Made by a program: the position numbers and the translations under genes
Notes under the pieces: generated by a model
The model's input: the letters and a program-made list of their open reading frames with translations, nothing else
What the model was told of the DNA's origin: nothing
Databases searched by the model: none
Source: Hybos culiciformis
Taxonomy: Eukaryota; Arthropoda; Insecta; Diptera; Hybotidae
Direction of reading: 5' to 3'
NCBI GenBank assembly: GCA_964007475.1
Contig: OZ023273.1
Coordinates: 112,391,812-112,455,811 of the forward strand
DNA length: 64,000 bases
In this document: piece after piece, positions 26,071 to 39,775 of the stretch
Position numbering within the stretch: position 1 is the first letter of the stretch
How the letters are laid out: each line of letters starts with the position of its first letter

Positions 26071-26136
26071 CAAATCCCACTGACCAACCACCAGTTCGCC
26101 CGGCCGCCGCCCTCCACCCCCCTCTCGTTCTGAGAT
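26056..26136. other. GC-rich spacer between left arm and LINE
   Basis: About 75 bases rich in C (including GCCCGGCCGCCGCCCTCCAC) stand out sharply in this A/T-rich window. They could be the remains of a LINE 5' region or of the foldback core. I cannot assign a function. Confidence 0.5.
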
Positions 26137-26149
26137 ACCCCCTTTATGT

Positions 26150-27543
26150 AATGACTCGAAAATTATTTCAAATTTTTTCAAAACTCATTTTTCAAGTTCA
26201 TACTCTAGTTCAACCTTTTCTGTCTGCGAAACTGATTTTACCCACATGAATGAGACGGCCCAAGAATTGCCTTTAGATGTTTATTTCGATACTTGTCTTG
26301 TACAGAAACATTTAAAAAAACTTAATACCAATTCGAGAACAGGTCCAGATGGAGTGCCAGAGATAATTTTGAAAAATTGTTCTGAGTCTCTTGCTTCACC
26401 CATTTCATCTCTCTTTAATCTTTCCCTTAGGTCGAAAGTTTTTCCTTCTTTTTGGAAGACTGCCTTTATAAAGCCTGTCCATAAAAAAGGTCCAAAACAA
26501 GATATAAAAAACTACCGTCCTATTGCGAACCTCTCTCCTATTCCTAAACTCTTTGAGCTTTTAGTTTATGATTCGATTTATAATCAATGCACAACGTTTC
26601 TTATTCCGAATCAACACGGATTTATGAAAAAGGAATCAACCGTCACTAATCTTGTTGAAACAACCTCTTCTATCATAGAATCTATGGAATCCTGATCCCA
26701 AATCGACGTTATTTACACCGATCTTAGTAAAGCTTTTGATTTATTGCCCCATGATGTTATCTTGTTCAAACTTAAAAAGTTAAATCACATTTACTCCTTT
26801 AATAATGAAGTACTTAACAAAGCTACTTTCTTCAAATACTTAGGGGTCTGTTTTGACGAGAAATTGTCTTTTACGTCACACTATGATAATATTGTAAATA
26901 AGACTAACTCCATGCTAGGTTTCATAAAAAGGTGGTCCCGCGAATTTAACGACCCGTACATTCTTAAAGCACTCTATACTACTATCGTGCGCCCAAATAT
27001 TGAATACGCCAGCCAAGTGTGGTCACCTTATTACAACATTCACATTGACCGCATTGAATCAATCCAAAAGAAATTTTTAAGATTCGCTCTTCGGCATCTT
27101 CCCTGGTCTGATCCTTTAATTTTACCACCTTACGAGAATAGATTAAAACTGATCAAATTAGTGTCCCTAAAAAAAAGACGAGAAGTAGGCGATGTTATTT
27201 TCGTAACTCAAGTAGTTAACGAAAACATAGATTCTTCTTACATTCTTCAAAAAATACAATTTCGTTCAGATCCTCGTCTTCGCTCTGTTGAGCTTTTTTC
27301 CGTAAAATTCCACAGAACAAATTATGGACAAAATGAACCTATCAACAGAATGCTCACTACAGGAAACAAATACAAACACTTAATTGATTTTTCTGTAACA
27401 AAACAAAACCTCAAACATATTCTTTTAGGTTAGTAATTACATGTATATGTATGTATTTAAGTTAATTATTTTTCAAAAATTTTACTATGTATTTTTGTAA
27501 AAAGTTTGAGCTAAACTATAAATAAATAAATAAATAAATAAAT
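26150..27543 (+). mobile_element. Internally deleted jockey/CR1-like LINE
   Basis: A non-LTR reverse-transcriptase reading frame runs to TAG at 27431-27433. It is followed by about 85 bp of 3' UTR and a (TAAA)n tail at 27519-27543. The front is truncated: there is no endonuclease. One frame is kept throughout except for a TGA at 26693-26695. The element lies wholly between the foldback arms. Confidence 0.82.
26246..27433 (+). pseudogene. LINE reverse transcriptase, dead
   Basis: RT blocks seen are RTGPDGVPE, FWKTAFIKPVHKKG, NYRPIANLSP..KLFE and, after the in-frame TGA, DLSKAFDLLPHDVIL. The protein then jumps straight to NKATFFKYLGV..DEKLSF and IVRPNIEYASQVWSPY, the post-RT region. The stretch that should hold the Y/FADD catalytic block and the QG motif (roughly 100 residues) has been removed in frame. 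The motif order identifies a jockey/CR1-group non-LTR element; the precise clade would need a tree. Confidence 0.82.
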
Positions 27544-27595
27544 TATCCTTTTTCAAAAAATAGTAGTATCGCCATTTTTTCTTCCAAATAAAAAT

Positions 27596-27797
27596 TTCCG
27601 GGATTTTGTCCCTGCGGTTTTCTGGTTTCCGGGCATTTGTCCTTCCGGGATTTTGGTTTCCAGGGTTTTGTCATTTCGGGATTTTAACTTCTGGAATTTT
27701 GTTTTCCAGGATTTTGACTTCCGGGATTTTATCTTCCGGGATTTTTTTCGGGCTTTTGTACTCGGGATTTTGGCTTCCGGAGTTTAGACCCCAACTC
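27596..27797 (+). repeat. Right arm: 15-bp tandem units
   Basis: Nine or more consecutive 15-bp units such as TCCGGGATTTTGACT and TCCGGGATTTTATCT, with point differences. Because the period is a multiple of three, one frame reads as a pentapeptide repeat (LTSGI, LSSGI). I regard this as a by-product and not a protein. Confidence 0.88.
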
Positions 27798-27806
27798 GAT
27801 ATTTTG

Positions 27807-30800
27807 TAAGTTCGTTTTTAGTAAATTAAGAACTATAGATTTTTGAAACTTCTACCTCCAAATGTCCCAAAATGCGTAGATGGCACTTAAGAACTATAGA
27901 TAAACAATATGCAAAAAGGTTTGTGAAAAAGGATATTTCAAAAGAATCCAGAATTATAACTTCAAAATTTTAATATAAAACATATATTAAAGATGTTTAT
28001 TTTTTTGAACACTCAAACTGTGAAACATTCTTTGGGGAAAACCTTCCATCCCAATAAATTAAAAAATGATAAATAACTTATATAGCGAGTTTTCCGCATA
28101 TCTTCCTTATTATTTCGCTTATTTTTATTTTCCAAATCAATACCCTAAAAAAAAACATTCGTTACCATTGATAAATAAATAATAATATATAGTAATCTAA
28201 CAAAAATAATAATAAAAAAAATCTTAATAAAAAAACATAGCACGTTTTAGAGTTAAGATTATTAATTTTATTTGGGTCAAAGAATGATGAAATCAAATTA
28301 TTTCATACAAAACTATAAGAATATTTTTTTATCCTTTTTTTTGCCATTTTGACAAAAGATTTAGGTTAGGTAAATATAATGTGTACCTACCTATACATTA
28401 CGTCGTTTCGATGAACATGGGTCGACTTTAATATTTCGAATAATAAAAATGATAATTAATAGAAAAACTCATTTAAAAAATAAATTTAGTTGCAAAAAAA
28501 AAAAAAGAAAACTTAATTAGACTCAAATGCATATATGTACTATGTTATATCATGAATGCGAATCTAGAATTCACATATTTTTGTGTAGGTATATTTTTAT
28601 TATTCAAATACGAGACAACGGTTAAATAACATGCTATTTAATATAAAAGTTTTTTTCTTTATAACATCCCATACAACCAAAAACTGTTCGCAAACGAAAC
28701 ATAAAATATTTCGAGATGAGAAAATTAAAATACTGCATATTTTATTCCAGCTAGAGGCAAATAAAACTTCTACATATTATGTATACATACGAGTATGTAT
28801 ATATACTCTTGTTGTATTGTTTATTTTGTATTATGTTTTATTTTTCAACATAAATATACATGATATTTTATAACTTGTTGAGAATTATTTTCAATTAAAA
28901 TAACAAAAAAAAAAAAACAAAAATATTTAAATTTCATATGATTAATAAAAAAGTTTTTCTTTATATATCTTTTTTTTATGAAATGGGCATAGGTAATTTT
29001 TTATATATGATTCTGAATAAAGATATAATAATTTTCAATATATGTTCTGTAAATTATTTGTATTTGTATTATTGAGGGCAGAAAGTAAACGATTATATTT
29101 CCACATAATAATTAAATATAGTTTTTCTAATTTAAAAAAAAAAAATTGTAATTAGAAATTAAACTCGAAAATGTATTTAGTGCGAGTGCCTAATCCAAGT
29201 TTTTGTTGTGCCAAATTTTAACATTATTATCTGATATTTATGAAAATTTAATAACAATTAGCAATATAAACGAGTGATGGCCAACATTTTTTTATTGTGG
29301 GAAATAAAATAAATGTTTTAAACATAATCGAATTGAAATAAAATCAAAAATATCAATATGGTAACCGCCAATTTTTTCACACAATTAAACTAGTTCGAAT
29401 GGATAGTGAACCTAATCAAATCTAATCACCTGGTGTTAACGTATATTCTCTTATAGAAAATGTGTAAATTATGAAGGTAATAAAATTCCATGCTTCAACT
29501 ATAACTAAAATGGTTAATTCATTTCCATTTAACATTCTTAATGAAATAATTTTGCTCACCAAATGTACTGGATAATTGCAAAAATTTCCATTATTTAGAA
29601 TAATAAAAGAAAAGAAATTAAAAATTTATTTCATTTTACATCGTTACTTATAAAAAAAAATAATTTTAAAATTTTTATTTTCTTTTTAAAAATTTTATTT
29701 TCTTTAAGAATAAATCTCGTCCCTTCAAGCTGTGTTTATTGAAAAGGAAATTCAAATCTCAACTTCAAAGCTTGAAAAATGGAATCATATTAGCAAAAAT
29801 AATGAATACAGAAAGTTTGAATAAATAATTCGTTTTTTTTTCTGTAGAAAAAAAAATTAGAATTTTATAGGAAAAAGGAGAAAAAGATTTTCCACGTGAT
29901 TAAATTAATTTTAATACCGTTTTCAAGAATATTATTGAAAATTATAAATTTCTTATGATTACTCAATGTGTAAAAATATAATGATGTAATTATGCTAATA
30001 TTACGTAATATGTATAATATTACGTAAAATGTATAAGCGAAAATATAAATTGATAAATTCATTTACGCGTTCTACAAGAAAATAAAATTCATATACTTTT
30101 ATATAGATTAACATTATGTGCGTTTGAAAAATTTAATGATATTCATATTGACTTTTTTTTATCATAAAATTTTAAAATTATTTATGATTTATAAGTTGTA
30201 TGTTATATATATGCCGTACCTTCTATTTATCAAAACAAAATTACAATGAACTATGTAAATGTAAAATTTTGCTCATAGGGAAAATTTATTGTAAAAAAAA
30301 AATCAAAAGGATATATCGTTCTGAAACTAAAAACTTTAAATTTTAATGGAAACAATAAATTCTTAACTAAAATGGGACACATACATCAGAAAATTTTTTG
30401 TGAATGAAATTTAGTTTTTTGTATGTTTATACCTATGTATATTCATTGTCTGGTTACTAAGCCCAATTTAATCTTAATTTATTTTGAAAAATTTTATCCA
30501 ATTAAAAATCAAAATTTACGTTAAAAACCATCTAAATTTTAAAGTTATGGTCATTCATAACACTTGAAAAAAAAAAAACAGTACACATGTAAGATCCTTA
30601 CATTCAAAACTTATCAGACAATCATTTATCTTTTGAATATTCATTTTATAGATATTCACACATTCTGCACTTTAATTTTACATGTATTTACATACATATT
30701 AAGAATAGTTCAGCATTAGATGTGTGCAGTATACATTCTATCTCATTAAACTTCATTGGAAAAGTGTTATTCATAAAAATCATTATTTGATGATATATGG

Positions 30801-33800
30801 ACTTTAAACTAAATCCTTCATCCTTTGATAATTTTACTATATATACTTAATATAAATCAATTCTTTGAAAATATTCATTTTTGTTTATGGATAAAAAAAC
30901 AATAAATATTTTCAACCAGTCTAATAATGTCAAATACAATTGGCCAGATGAGAACTATTGTCTCGATAATTGATTCGATCGACAGACAAGGCAGACGTTC
31001 AAAAAATAAAACATGTAGCTGTTTTTTTTTTTTTATTTTTAGACATAATTAATTCTGAAAATATTTAAATCATCAAACATATATTGGTATTATTGACATT
31101 ATAGTAAAGGGCTTTGAAGCATGATTTCAGTTTCTTTATTACTTTAGTTTACAAGTTTCTCCGCAAAAATAACCACAGTCCACTGAATTTCGTAATTATA
31201 CTTTTCCCGTAAATTTTGCAAGTTAAAGTCACATTGGTTCTAATTTGCCCCTAATTTTTAATAATTAACCAAATTAAATTTATAATTTTTTATTTCAGTT
31301 TATTAAAACTTGTACCTACATGCTGTGGCGATAATACCAATTTATTTTACTGAAAGATGCTTAATAAATTAATTCGTTTTTTATAACAATAAACAAAAAA
31401 ATTTTTAAAAAACTTCTTCAAAAGTTTGTGGTTGTAACTGCTGTGTCTACATAAAATCGGAATTTAGCAAAAAAACGAAAACAATAATTTTTTTTTTTGG
31501 AAAATTGCTTTTTCAGCAAAACGAATTAAAATATGAATTACCTACAGCTACCTATTTTTTGTTAAATGAGAATGCATATATATAAATAAAGTTACTTCTA
31601 TTATTGCTTAATTTAAACCATAACTTCATCTTAAACTTCAAAAATTATTCACATTCAGATTGAAAAAATTAAAAAAACCAAAAAAAAATTTATAAAAACT
31701 ATATTGATTTATTTTTGGCATATCATTTAAATTTTTGAAATGCATTTAGTATATAATCTATAAGAATAAACAAAAAACTTCATTAAAGAGTATGTAAAAA
31801 ACTTTTAATCCTTCTTTTCTTACAATAAATTTAAAAAAAAAAAACAGGACAACAATCAATGTGAAAAGGAAATATTTCTAACATTGCCATATTAGATGTC
31901 TTAATTTTGTAACATTTTCGAAAGTATTTTCTTAACAATATTTTCTGAAAACTAATTTCGGAATCCTTCCGGTCTTAAATGGAAAAAAAGATAATCTGAT
32001 CTCATTTAAGGATTTATAATAAATAATTTTCTCAATATTTTTTTTGATATTTTCATATAAAAATAGATACACTTTTTCACTGATTTCTATAAAAATAATA
32101 ACAATAAAATAATTCAAAAATAATAATAATATGAGTCCCTTGATTATAAACGAAATTAATAAAAAATATAATAAATCTAAATGTTTATTAACAGTCAGCA
32201 TTCACAAAAAAATGCTGAGCTTTTCCAGAACCAAAAGAGTCTGATTACTTAAAATTTCACTTTTATCTCCGAATGTTTAACTGGTCATGTTTATGATAAA
32301 AAAAACTATTGAGTTTACAATTTCAAAGTTAAAAAAGAAAATTCAATTATTTTTGAAAAAAGCATAATTCTTTTTCATTATCTATATTTTTTTTTTTCAT
32401 GAGGAAAGATAAGATTTCAAAAATAAAGCAAAAAATTCCTTAAAACAATTTACTTCAATAGATTTTTTTTCTCTTTATTAATAAAATAAAGAACAAGACT
32501 CTTTAGTATACAAAAAAACTGTGATAAAAAGTTCATATTATAAAATAGAAAGAAAATATTTCCGCATAGAAGCGGTCTTTAAAAAGGGCCATGATAAAAT
32601 CTAATAAATCTTATAAACTAACTAAAACACAATAATTTATTTCATTAAAATTAAATATTCTATTATTTTAAAAAATTTAAAAAGGTTAATCCAATCAATT
32701 GCAACAGCTAAGTTTGAAAAGATATTGTACTAATGTACAATTACAACCTTAACTTGGTATAAAATAATAATTGAGTTTGAACATATTTATACCGAATCTA
32801 ATATATTACAATAAACCAATATTTAATTTAAAATATTATAGCAGACAATGTAAAAGTCAAAATATTTATGAAATGAAAAGTTAAAGTAATTTCTGTATTT
32901 TAAATTTATCATAACATTGTTATGCAAACAATATTTTTCGGTAACCACAAAAAATTGGTTTCTGGTTTAAATATACGAAAACACAAAATATTAAATTATG
33001 TTTGGGTGTTTATTTTTATGAAAATTTTCTTAAAAATTAAGTATTAATAAATATTACCAGTAGTCCTTAGTTTTATTAAGAAAATTTTTAATTAAAAGAT
33101 ATAAAGATAACTTAGTAAGACAATAACGAACAAAAAAAAAAAATTCTAATTATATGAAAACAAAATGTAAACTTGAAAGTTCAAAGACGCATTAATAACT
33201 TAAAAAACTTACTTTTATATTCATCAAAAAACTTAAAACAAATTATTTTAAAGAGAATTAAAAAACATGACGCTCGCAACAATCCTCGTTAAAGTTAGAT
33301 ACCTTCTTCATCACTCCAAATCATATTCAAATAATTTCATTTAACACTTAATTTTCTATACAGATAAATCGTTTGAATCAGATACTTTTATTTAACGAAT
33401 ATCCTTTTTAGAAGGATTTCCATCATTTAAATTGTGAAATCAGAAATAAAAGAAACTATATAAATTCAATTCAGAAGATTACATTACACTTGTTATTTAA
33501 TAAAAGAAGTTTTATAAAAAGGACAATATTTCCTGTCTTTATGTACGAATTAGATAGATAATGTGGTGTAGGTGTATAAAAAATGTATATTGATTTTTGT
33601 TATGGAAACATAGTTTATTACTACGCGGTATCAATATTAAAACTGTGAGTTTCGTAAGAACAGGATATTAACCTAATGAATTCAATAGAAAGACTCAAAT
33701 AATACACTTTTATACTAATCAATTTCATTCTGGTAAAATCAGATACATAATTAATTATTTCATATATCCCACAGTCACGAAAAATTAAGATTACCAATAT

Positions 33801-36800
33801 TAAAGATTCGTCAAAAGAAAAAAAATTCATATTTTGAAAATATGTATTATAGATTTTGTAAGATTTGATGGTCTCTATAGTCCAATTGCAGACTTAAAAA
33901 CTTTTTAAAGCTCTTTTAAATATTTCCTTCATTTAGTTTGTCCAACAATTGCACATAAATATACAAACATATTGTGCTTTATATCAATATCCACAATCCA
34001 ATTGTACGCAATGTTTATCTCTATATTTTTTCTGCGAATGTCCCTTTGTAATTTGATTAATAGACGCCTAGATGTGCACTTTTGTGTGATCAAAACAGGA
34101 AATTCAATAATGTATTCAACTTAGTATTTTGTTTTTTTTTATTTTTAAATTATGCTTTAGGAAATTCAATAATTAAATTTCCTATTTTTTGCATTTGATA
34201 TTATTCATCCTTGAGGACTTAACACTATATATAATATACAACCAAAACTCACAACGCACATCACTCAAATTATTTCAATTATTATTGCCAAAAAAATATA
34301 TATATCCACGACACTAAAATTTTAAACATCTTGATTTCAATATAGTCAATAATATAGTCAATATAGTCAATAAATGAGACGAACAACTTAGGTTATTTTC
34401 AATGAAAATATATTCAAATTTTATTTTAATATCATGAAGGCTTTGTTTATTAATTATTATCGCATAAATAATAATTATCATAATTAAAATAATATTTTTA
34501 GCTAAAGTTATGAAGTTCAAAAAATTTAAATGCAAAGAAAATAAAAAAAATAATTCCTCTAGTTAAAAGGCTTTAAAAAGTTTAAATAAACTTTGCAAAA
34601 ACTTAAATAACACTAAATTAATATCTGTCATCTTTTCCTTTTATTAAACAAAAACAAACTAGAAAAAAAAAACTTACAAATAAATAAATAGTTTGTATCC
34701 AAATTTTTTTAGCTGAAAAAATTAAATCATATTCAATTTTTTCTATATAAACATTTTATTTTTCCATACTCTAAATTCAGACTCGATTAATGGGACATTT
34801 ACCCTACACAAACACAATCTTCTATGTAGAAAAACAAATAGAAACCATCAATTTTCTAAAAATGCAATAAAAATTTTGCTATCATGAGAAAGAGCTTTTG
34901 AATTAAATTTTGTGTGTATTTGAATAACATACATAATACATAATATATATACTATGGTTGTACAAAGTACAACATATCATTAAAACAAATATTTGACCCA
35001 AATTTCATTGAATGATACAAACCATAAGAATTATCTCCAGAATTACGATATTATTGATGAAAATCAAAACATTTTTGACTAAGACTATGATATTTTATGT
35101 GTGACAAGCATGTTTTCTTTAAAAAAAAAATATTAAAAACTGAATTAAAAGCTCAATAAATTTAATCAACATGAACGCGAATGAATTTAATATTTTTTCC
35201 TTTGACCTCAGGTGTATTATAGTAAAACTTTATATTTATATGTATGCACTGTACATGTTGTATAGTACTATGACTATAGTATACAATAATGGATGAAATA
35301 ATTCCAGAAAAAAAAATTATTTTCAATTTAATTAAAAACTAAAAAAAAAGTTCATTTTTTGATTTTTAACTTTGCAACTCAATTAATTGATGATGATTGC
35401 CCAAAGGTAAATGCTAGAAATTCAATTTATGAAAAGTAAATTTTTTTTTAAATATTAATATTAAATAATGTAGTTATTATTATCTTAGTCTTTTAGTTTT
35501 AGTTTTAATTAATTTACAAATTTGCTTCAAAAAGCAAAAAAGGATGTAATATTCCAATTACTATGGATCAAACAAAAGAATTTTTAAAATTAATAAAATT
35601 TACTTCAAAATGTGAGTCCAAAATCAAGCTTTTTCATTTGAATTTCAATATTAGCATAAGCAACATTAACAATTTAAACATAGTGAAAAACAGCGTAATT
35701 AAAATAATTTAATAATTTTTCCCCGAAATGGGTTAAAGGTCATCTTCTTAATTATAGAGCTGAAATCTCGAAATTGACGCAATTGTGTTAAGAAAATTAA
35801 TGTTTAATACAAGGAAAATGTATATAATATAAATAAAGCGATAAATAAAAATGATTTTTCTATTTTGCAAAATTTAAAGTTCATTTCTTATTAATCTTTA
35901 AAATTTTTATTTTTAAAGTATGTGCACAATATTCCATACATAAAATAAAAATTTTTTACAAACAATTTTTTTAGAGAAATTTATCTTAGAAAATTCTTAA
36001 CTTTTTATTTTATAAAATTTTTCACCCACACCACAAAAGGGAATAAAAATTTTATTTTATTTTTTATAAAAAAAATAACAAAATTAAATTTTGTCTTTTA
36101 TTTTCACATCCGTTGTTAAAACATTGCCTTGAAGTTGTCGCTTTACATAAAACTGCTTTAATGGAATAATTTTTAAACAAAGAAAAATTGTGTTTTTATT
36201 AACAAATTTAATCAATAAATAAATTATGTAATAATAATGAAATAATGAGCAATAAATAAATAATATAAAGGAACTTTGACGAATTGTTTCCAAAATTTTC
36301 GTATGTTAATATTTCTTTTTTGAATTTCAGTTTCAAATAAATTTTTAATTATTACTTCAATTATAATAAAACTAGTGTTTAATTTTTATATAACTTAAGA
36401 AATCAAGCCTTGAATCTGTTCTTAAATTGGGTTCATTTATTAAGGGAATCTCTTAGAAATAGTGTTCTCCTATATAACAATAACAGCATCATGCTTCGAC
36501 CGAAGTTAATAATGCAAATAATTGAAAAAAAAATTTCATTACTTAATTTTTTTAACAAATTGTTCTTCAATAAAATAATGTAACTTTGTATCCTTTTTTT
36601 TGCACTATTTATAACGAACTTGACCCACAAAGTAGGAAAATGCTGTCACATACATGATGACTGATAATAATGACTTGCGACCACAAATCTGTTTTTTTTT
36701 TGCATATTAACATGCCCCACATGAAATTAATATGCATTTTATATATATAATGAAAAATTTATACAAAAAATTGTGTATATTAAACCTATTTACATATGAA

Positions 36801-36843
36801 TACGATAATAATAATTAAATACAAAGTAATATTTTTCATAAGT
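27807..36843. other. 9-kb AT-rich gene desert
   Basis: I see no exon, RNA gene or mobile element that I can support. A short tandem of ATATAGTCA lies at 34338-34372. All frames are short and of A/T-driven composition. Confidence 0.55.
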
Positions 36844-36851
36844 TTTTCATC

Positions 36852-36925
36852 ATGGTATATTGTCAGTATCATGATATATTGTCAGTATCATACGAACGTG
36901 GGTTCGATTTCCACCTTGGGCTGAA
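36852..36925 (+). repeat. tRNA-like SINE fragment with duplicated A-box region
   Basis: A 19-bp unit ATGATATATTGTCAGTATC occurs twice (36852-36889; the first copy has one difference) and resembles a tRNA D-arm/A box. Downstream, GTGGGTTCGATTTCCAC (36898-36914) forms a T arm with a 7-base loop and a perfect B box core GGTTCGA. There is no acceptor stem, so it is not a working tRNA. A similar module with the same T-arm bases is at 55870-55945. Confidence 0.55.
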
Positions 36926-38850
36926 TTTAGATTGACTGAATTTAATTTTATGACTTTTAGAATCACTATAAAAAAAATACTTTTATGCTTAAATTATTTG
37001 TACAAAACATAAACAATATGTATTAAAATAATAAAGAAATTTTTTTTCAAGAAAAAATTTAATGTATACCTACAATGTACGTATATTCATCAAATTTTCA
37101 TCTGAATAAAAGAATTCCACAATCTATTTTGATATTTTGAAACAAGAAAAAAAATATTTCATATCATATCATATCATTGAAATTTTGAAAATAATATTCA
37201 TAATAAAATTTAATGTCCTCCAGGTACACCCATATATTCAATAGAGATTCTTTTTAAACAATATGTACACATATTGACAATTCAATATATTTTTTTGAAA
37301 TAGATACCTACAAAGAAAGTTGATAAAAAATATTAAATTTTCTAAACATTTCATTTAATATTAAGTAAATTTGGTATTTGAACTCTTTGAGAATAGTATT
37401 ATGTTTGAACAAAAGGTTTGTAAATTTTTTTGGTTAAATTTTGATTTTACAGTACTATCGTGTATAAGTAGCAAGTAAGCTCCCATAGCTAATAAAAAGG
37501 AAAATAAATTAATTACCAGCGAAATTTAAGTAAAATTAACATGTAATAATTATTTTGTTAATAACAAAAATAATTCGTTTCTGTTTTGAAATTTCCTAGT
37601 TGAAAACCAGAAAATGTAATATGTAATACGAACTGTTAACAAAATTATAAATTTATAATAGGTTTGGTTTTAAGCTCAATTTAAATTTATTCTGAATCGA
37701 TTTGAATAACAACTTTCTTTTTTTTAATATTATGTCCACAAACATAAACACAATATCATGTTATTTACAATTTCGTTTATTAATTTAATTTTTAAATACT
37801 TAAAATCCTTAAATTAAATTGTACATTGTATTAAAGAGTTCGAATAAGGCAATATAGACTTGTATTAAATACATTTATACTGATTATTCCTTCTTAAAAA
37901 TTCTGAAAATTACCAAACACATAATTCTATAATCTTGATCTGCATTCTGCCTATGATATAGCTACTTAAATGCAATAATATAATACATGTAAAAAAATAT
38001 ATATATAACACTAACAATAATATACAAAATATATTATTATAATAATTAATAAATAATAAACAACAGAAGACATTGCGGCTAATCTTTTCTTAAAAAATAA
38101 TGACCTATATAAATTTATTTTTAATATAATAACTTCACTACATAATATGCAATTTGACATATTTTTACTTAATATTTATGCATAGGTAATATATTCTATA
38201 ATTTTTCAATACTACTCTTTTTTTTAACATAATAATTAGGATATATATATACTATTTATTATAAATTATAATTATATAATATTTATAAAGTTAATAAAAC
38301 CAAAATTGGGACTAATTTATAGGACATATTTTTTACACGATTTTATTTAAAACACAAACTCTGTCCGTTTGTTCGTTGGTTAGATTCAAATTTTGCAATG
38401 AAGTTATTTAAAAGGAAGAGTAAATTTATGTTTTTTACTATAAAAACCAATGAAATTTTATTAAAGATAAAAACCAATATTCGTTTAATGAGAATCCCAA
38501 GATTTTAATTTTTAGTTAAATATATGCAACAAATTATATACAAATATTATGACATGTATTCAATAAATTTTCTAACGTAAAAAAAATATTTTGTTGGATT
38601 CGCAAATTATACTGAATTTTATTTTCTACTTTTTAGTGCATATTTTAATAATAAAATAGTGTTACTTGAAATTTATTTTTTATTTATTTTTTAAATTTTA
38701 AAATAAATATAATTATCATATATTATGGTATTTCGATTTTAATTATATTATATAGGTACACAAATTATAACAAATTATACTATTTATATTTTTGATTAAT
38801 AATAAATTGCATAGGTACATAAAATAATTTATTTGTATTAAATATTAGAT
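36926..38850. other. AT-rich noncoding stretch
   Basis: No supported feature. Short CATAT-type microsatellite runs occur near 37160. Confidence 0.55.
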
Positions 38851-38959
38851 TAGTAGACGGAGCATCCAAAAAAAAGTGAAAAATGCGTAGTTTGTAACTT
38901 ATCGAATTCTAAAAAAAAACTATTTTGGGATTTTAAATTTATAGCATTACATTGAAAAA

Positions 38960-39522
38960 AAACCGTTTTACGATAGCCTTTTTTAAGAAATCAGTATCCT
39001 TAACTTTACAAATAAAAAGAATGTAGGAGAATCTTAAAAACAGTAAAACATATCTTTCAAGATTGTCCTATTTATTCAAAAAAAAAGAAAAAATATAACA
39101 ATAAATTTTCAAACATTATCAGAAGATACTCCTGCGTCATACAAAAAAACTATCCGATTCCTAAAAAAAATAAATATATATGATCAAATCTAACAATGTT
39201 TTTTTTGTTTTAAAACATTTTTTTTTAATTATAAGATTAATTATAAAAAAAAAACACATTTTCTAGATGAATACGAAATAAAATTAATTTTAGTATATAA
39301 GTAAAAAAAAATAAAATATTAAAAAAAAAAAAAAAATTAAAAAAAATAAATTTTTTTGAAAAATAATCTATTAGTAAAAATTAATAGCTCTTTGTATGTA
39401 ATATTGTACAATATAACTTACAACTATATAAGTAAAAATGTACTTTAAAAGTAATTAATAAGTTGATAGCCTTAAGCAAATTTTTTTAAATAAATAAATA
39501 AATAAAAATAAAAATAAAATTC
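38960..39522 (+). mobile_element. LINE 3' end with (TAAA)n tail
   Basis: A short open stretch (39022-39183, ending TGA) reads CRRILKTVKHIFQDCPIYSK. It resembles the C-x-x...H...C.CP motif at the C terminus of several non-LTR ORF2 proteins. About 300 bp of 3' UTR follows, ending in TAAATAAATAAATAAA (39487-39522). The upstream part is too decayed to place a start. It abuts the assembly gap. Confidence 0.55.
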
Positions 39523-39575
39523 TGTTATCGAGTATATATCATTCAAGACTAATTAGGTTTCAAAACAAGAAATAA

Positions 39576-39775
39576 NNNNNNNNNNNNNNNNNNNNNNNNN
39601 NNNNNNNNNNNNNNNNNNNNNNNNNNNNNNNNNNNNNNNNNNNNNNNNNNNNNNNNNNNNNNNNNNNNNNNNNNNNNNNNNNNNNNNNNNNNNNNNNNNN
39701 NNNNNNNNNNNNNNNNNNNNNNNNNNNNNNNNNNNNNNNNNNNNNNNNNNNNNNNNNNNNNNNNNNNNNNNNNNN
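39576..39775. other. Assembly gap (200 N)
   Basis: A run of exactly 200 N, likely a fixed-size placeholder. The apparent reading frame across it on the minus strand is an artefact of the N run. Confidence 1.

Larger units (their letters stand above)
25877..27797. mobile_element. Foldback-like composite with LINE fragment in its loop (1.9 kb)
   Basis: The two arms (25877-26070 and 27596-27797) are inverted relative to each other and are each built of a 15-bp unit, consensus TTCCGGGATTTTGAC. Outer ends share GGTCTAA. The element is flanked by a 9-bp direct repeat GATATTTTG (25868-25876 and 27798-27806), the duplication length known for Drosophila FB foldback elements. The loop holds a GC-rich spacer and a broken jockey/CR1-like LINE. 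The class assignment is inference from the architecture. Confidence 0.68.

Noticed and set aside
27606..27809. Pentapeptide-repeat protein (LTSGI units)
   Set aside because: It is the direct translation of the 15-bp minisatellite arm of the foldback element; the opposite arm gives an equally open frame on the other strand.
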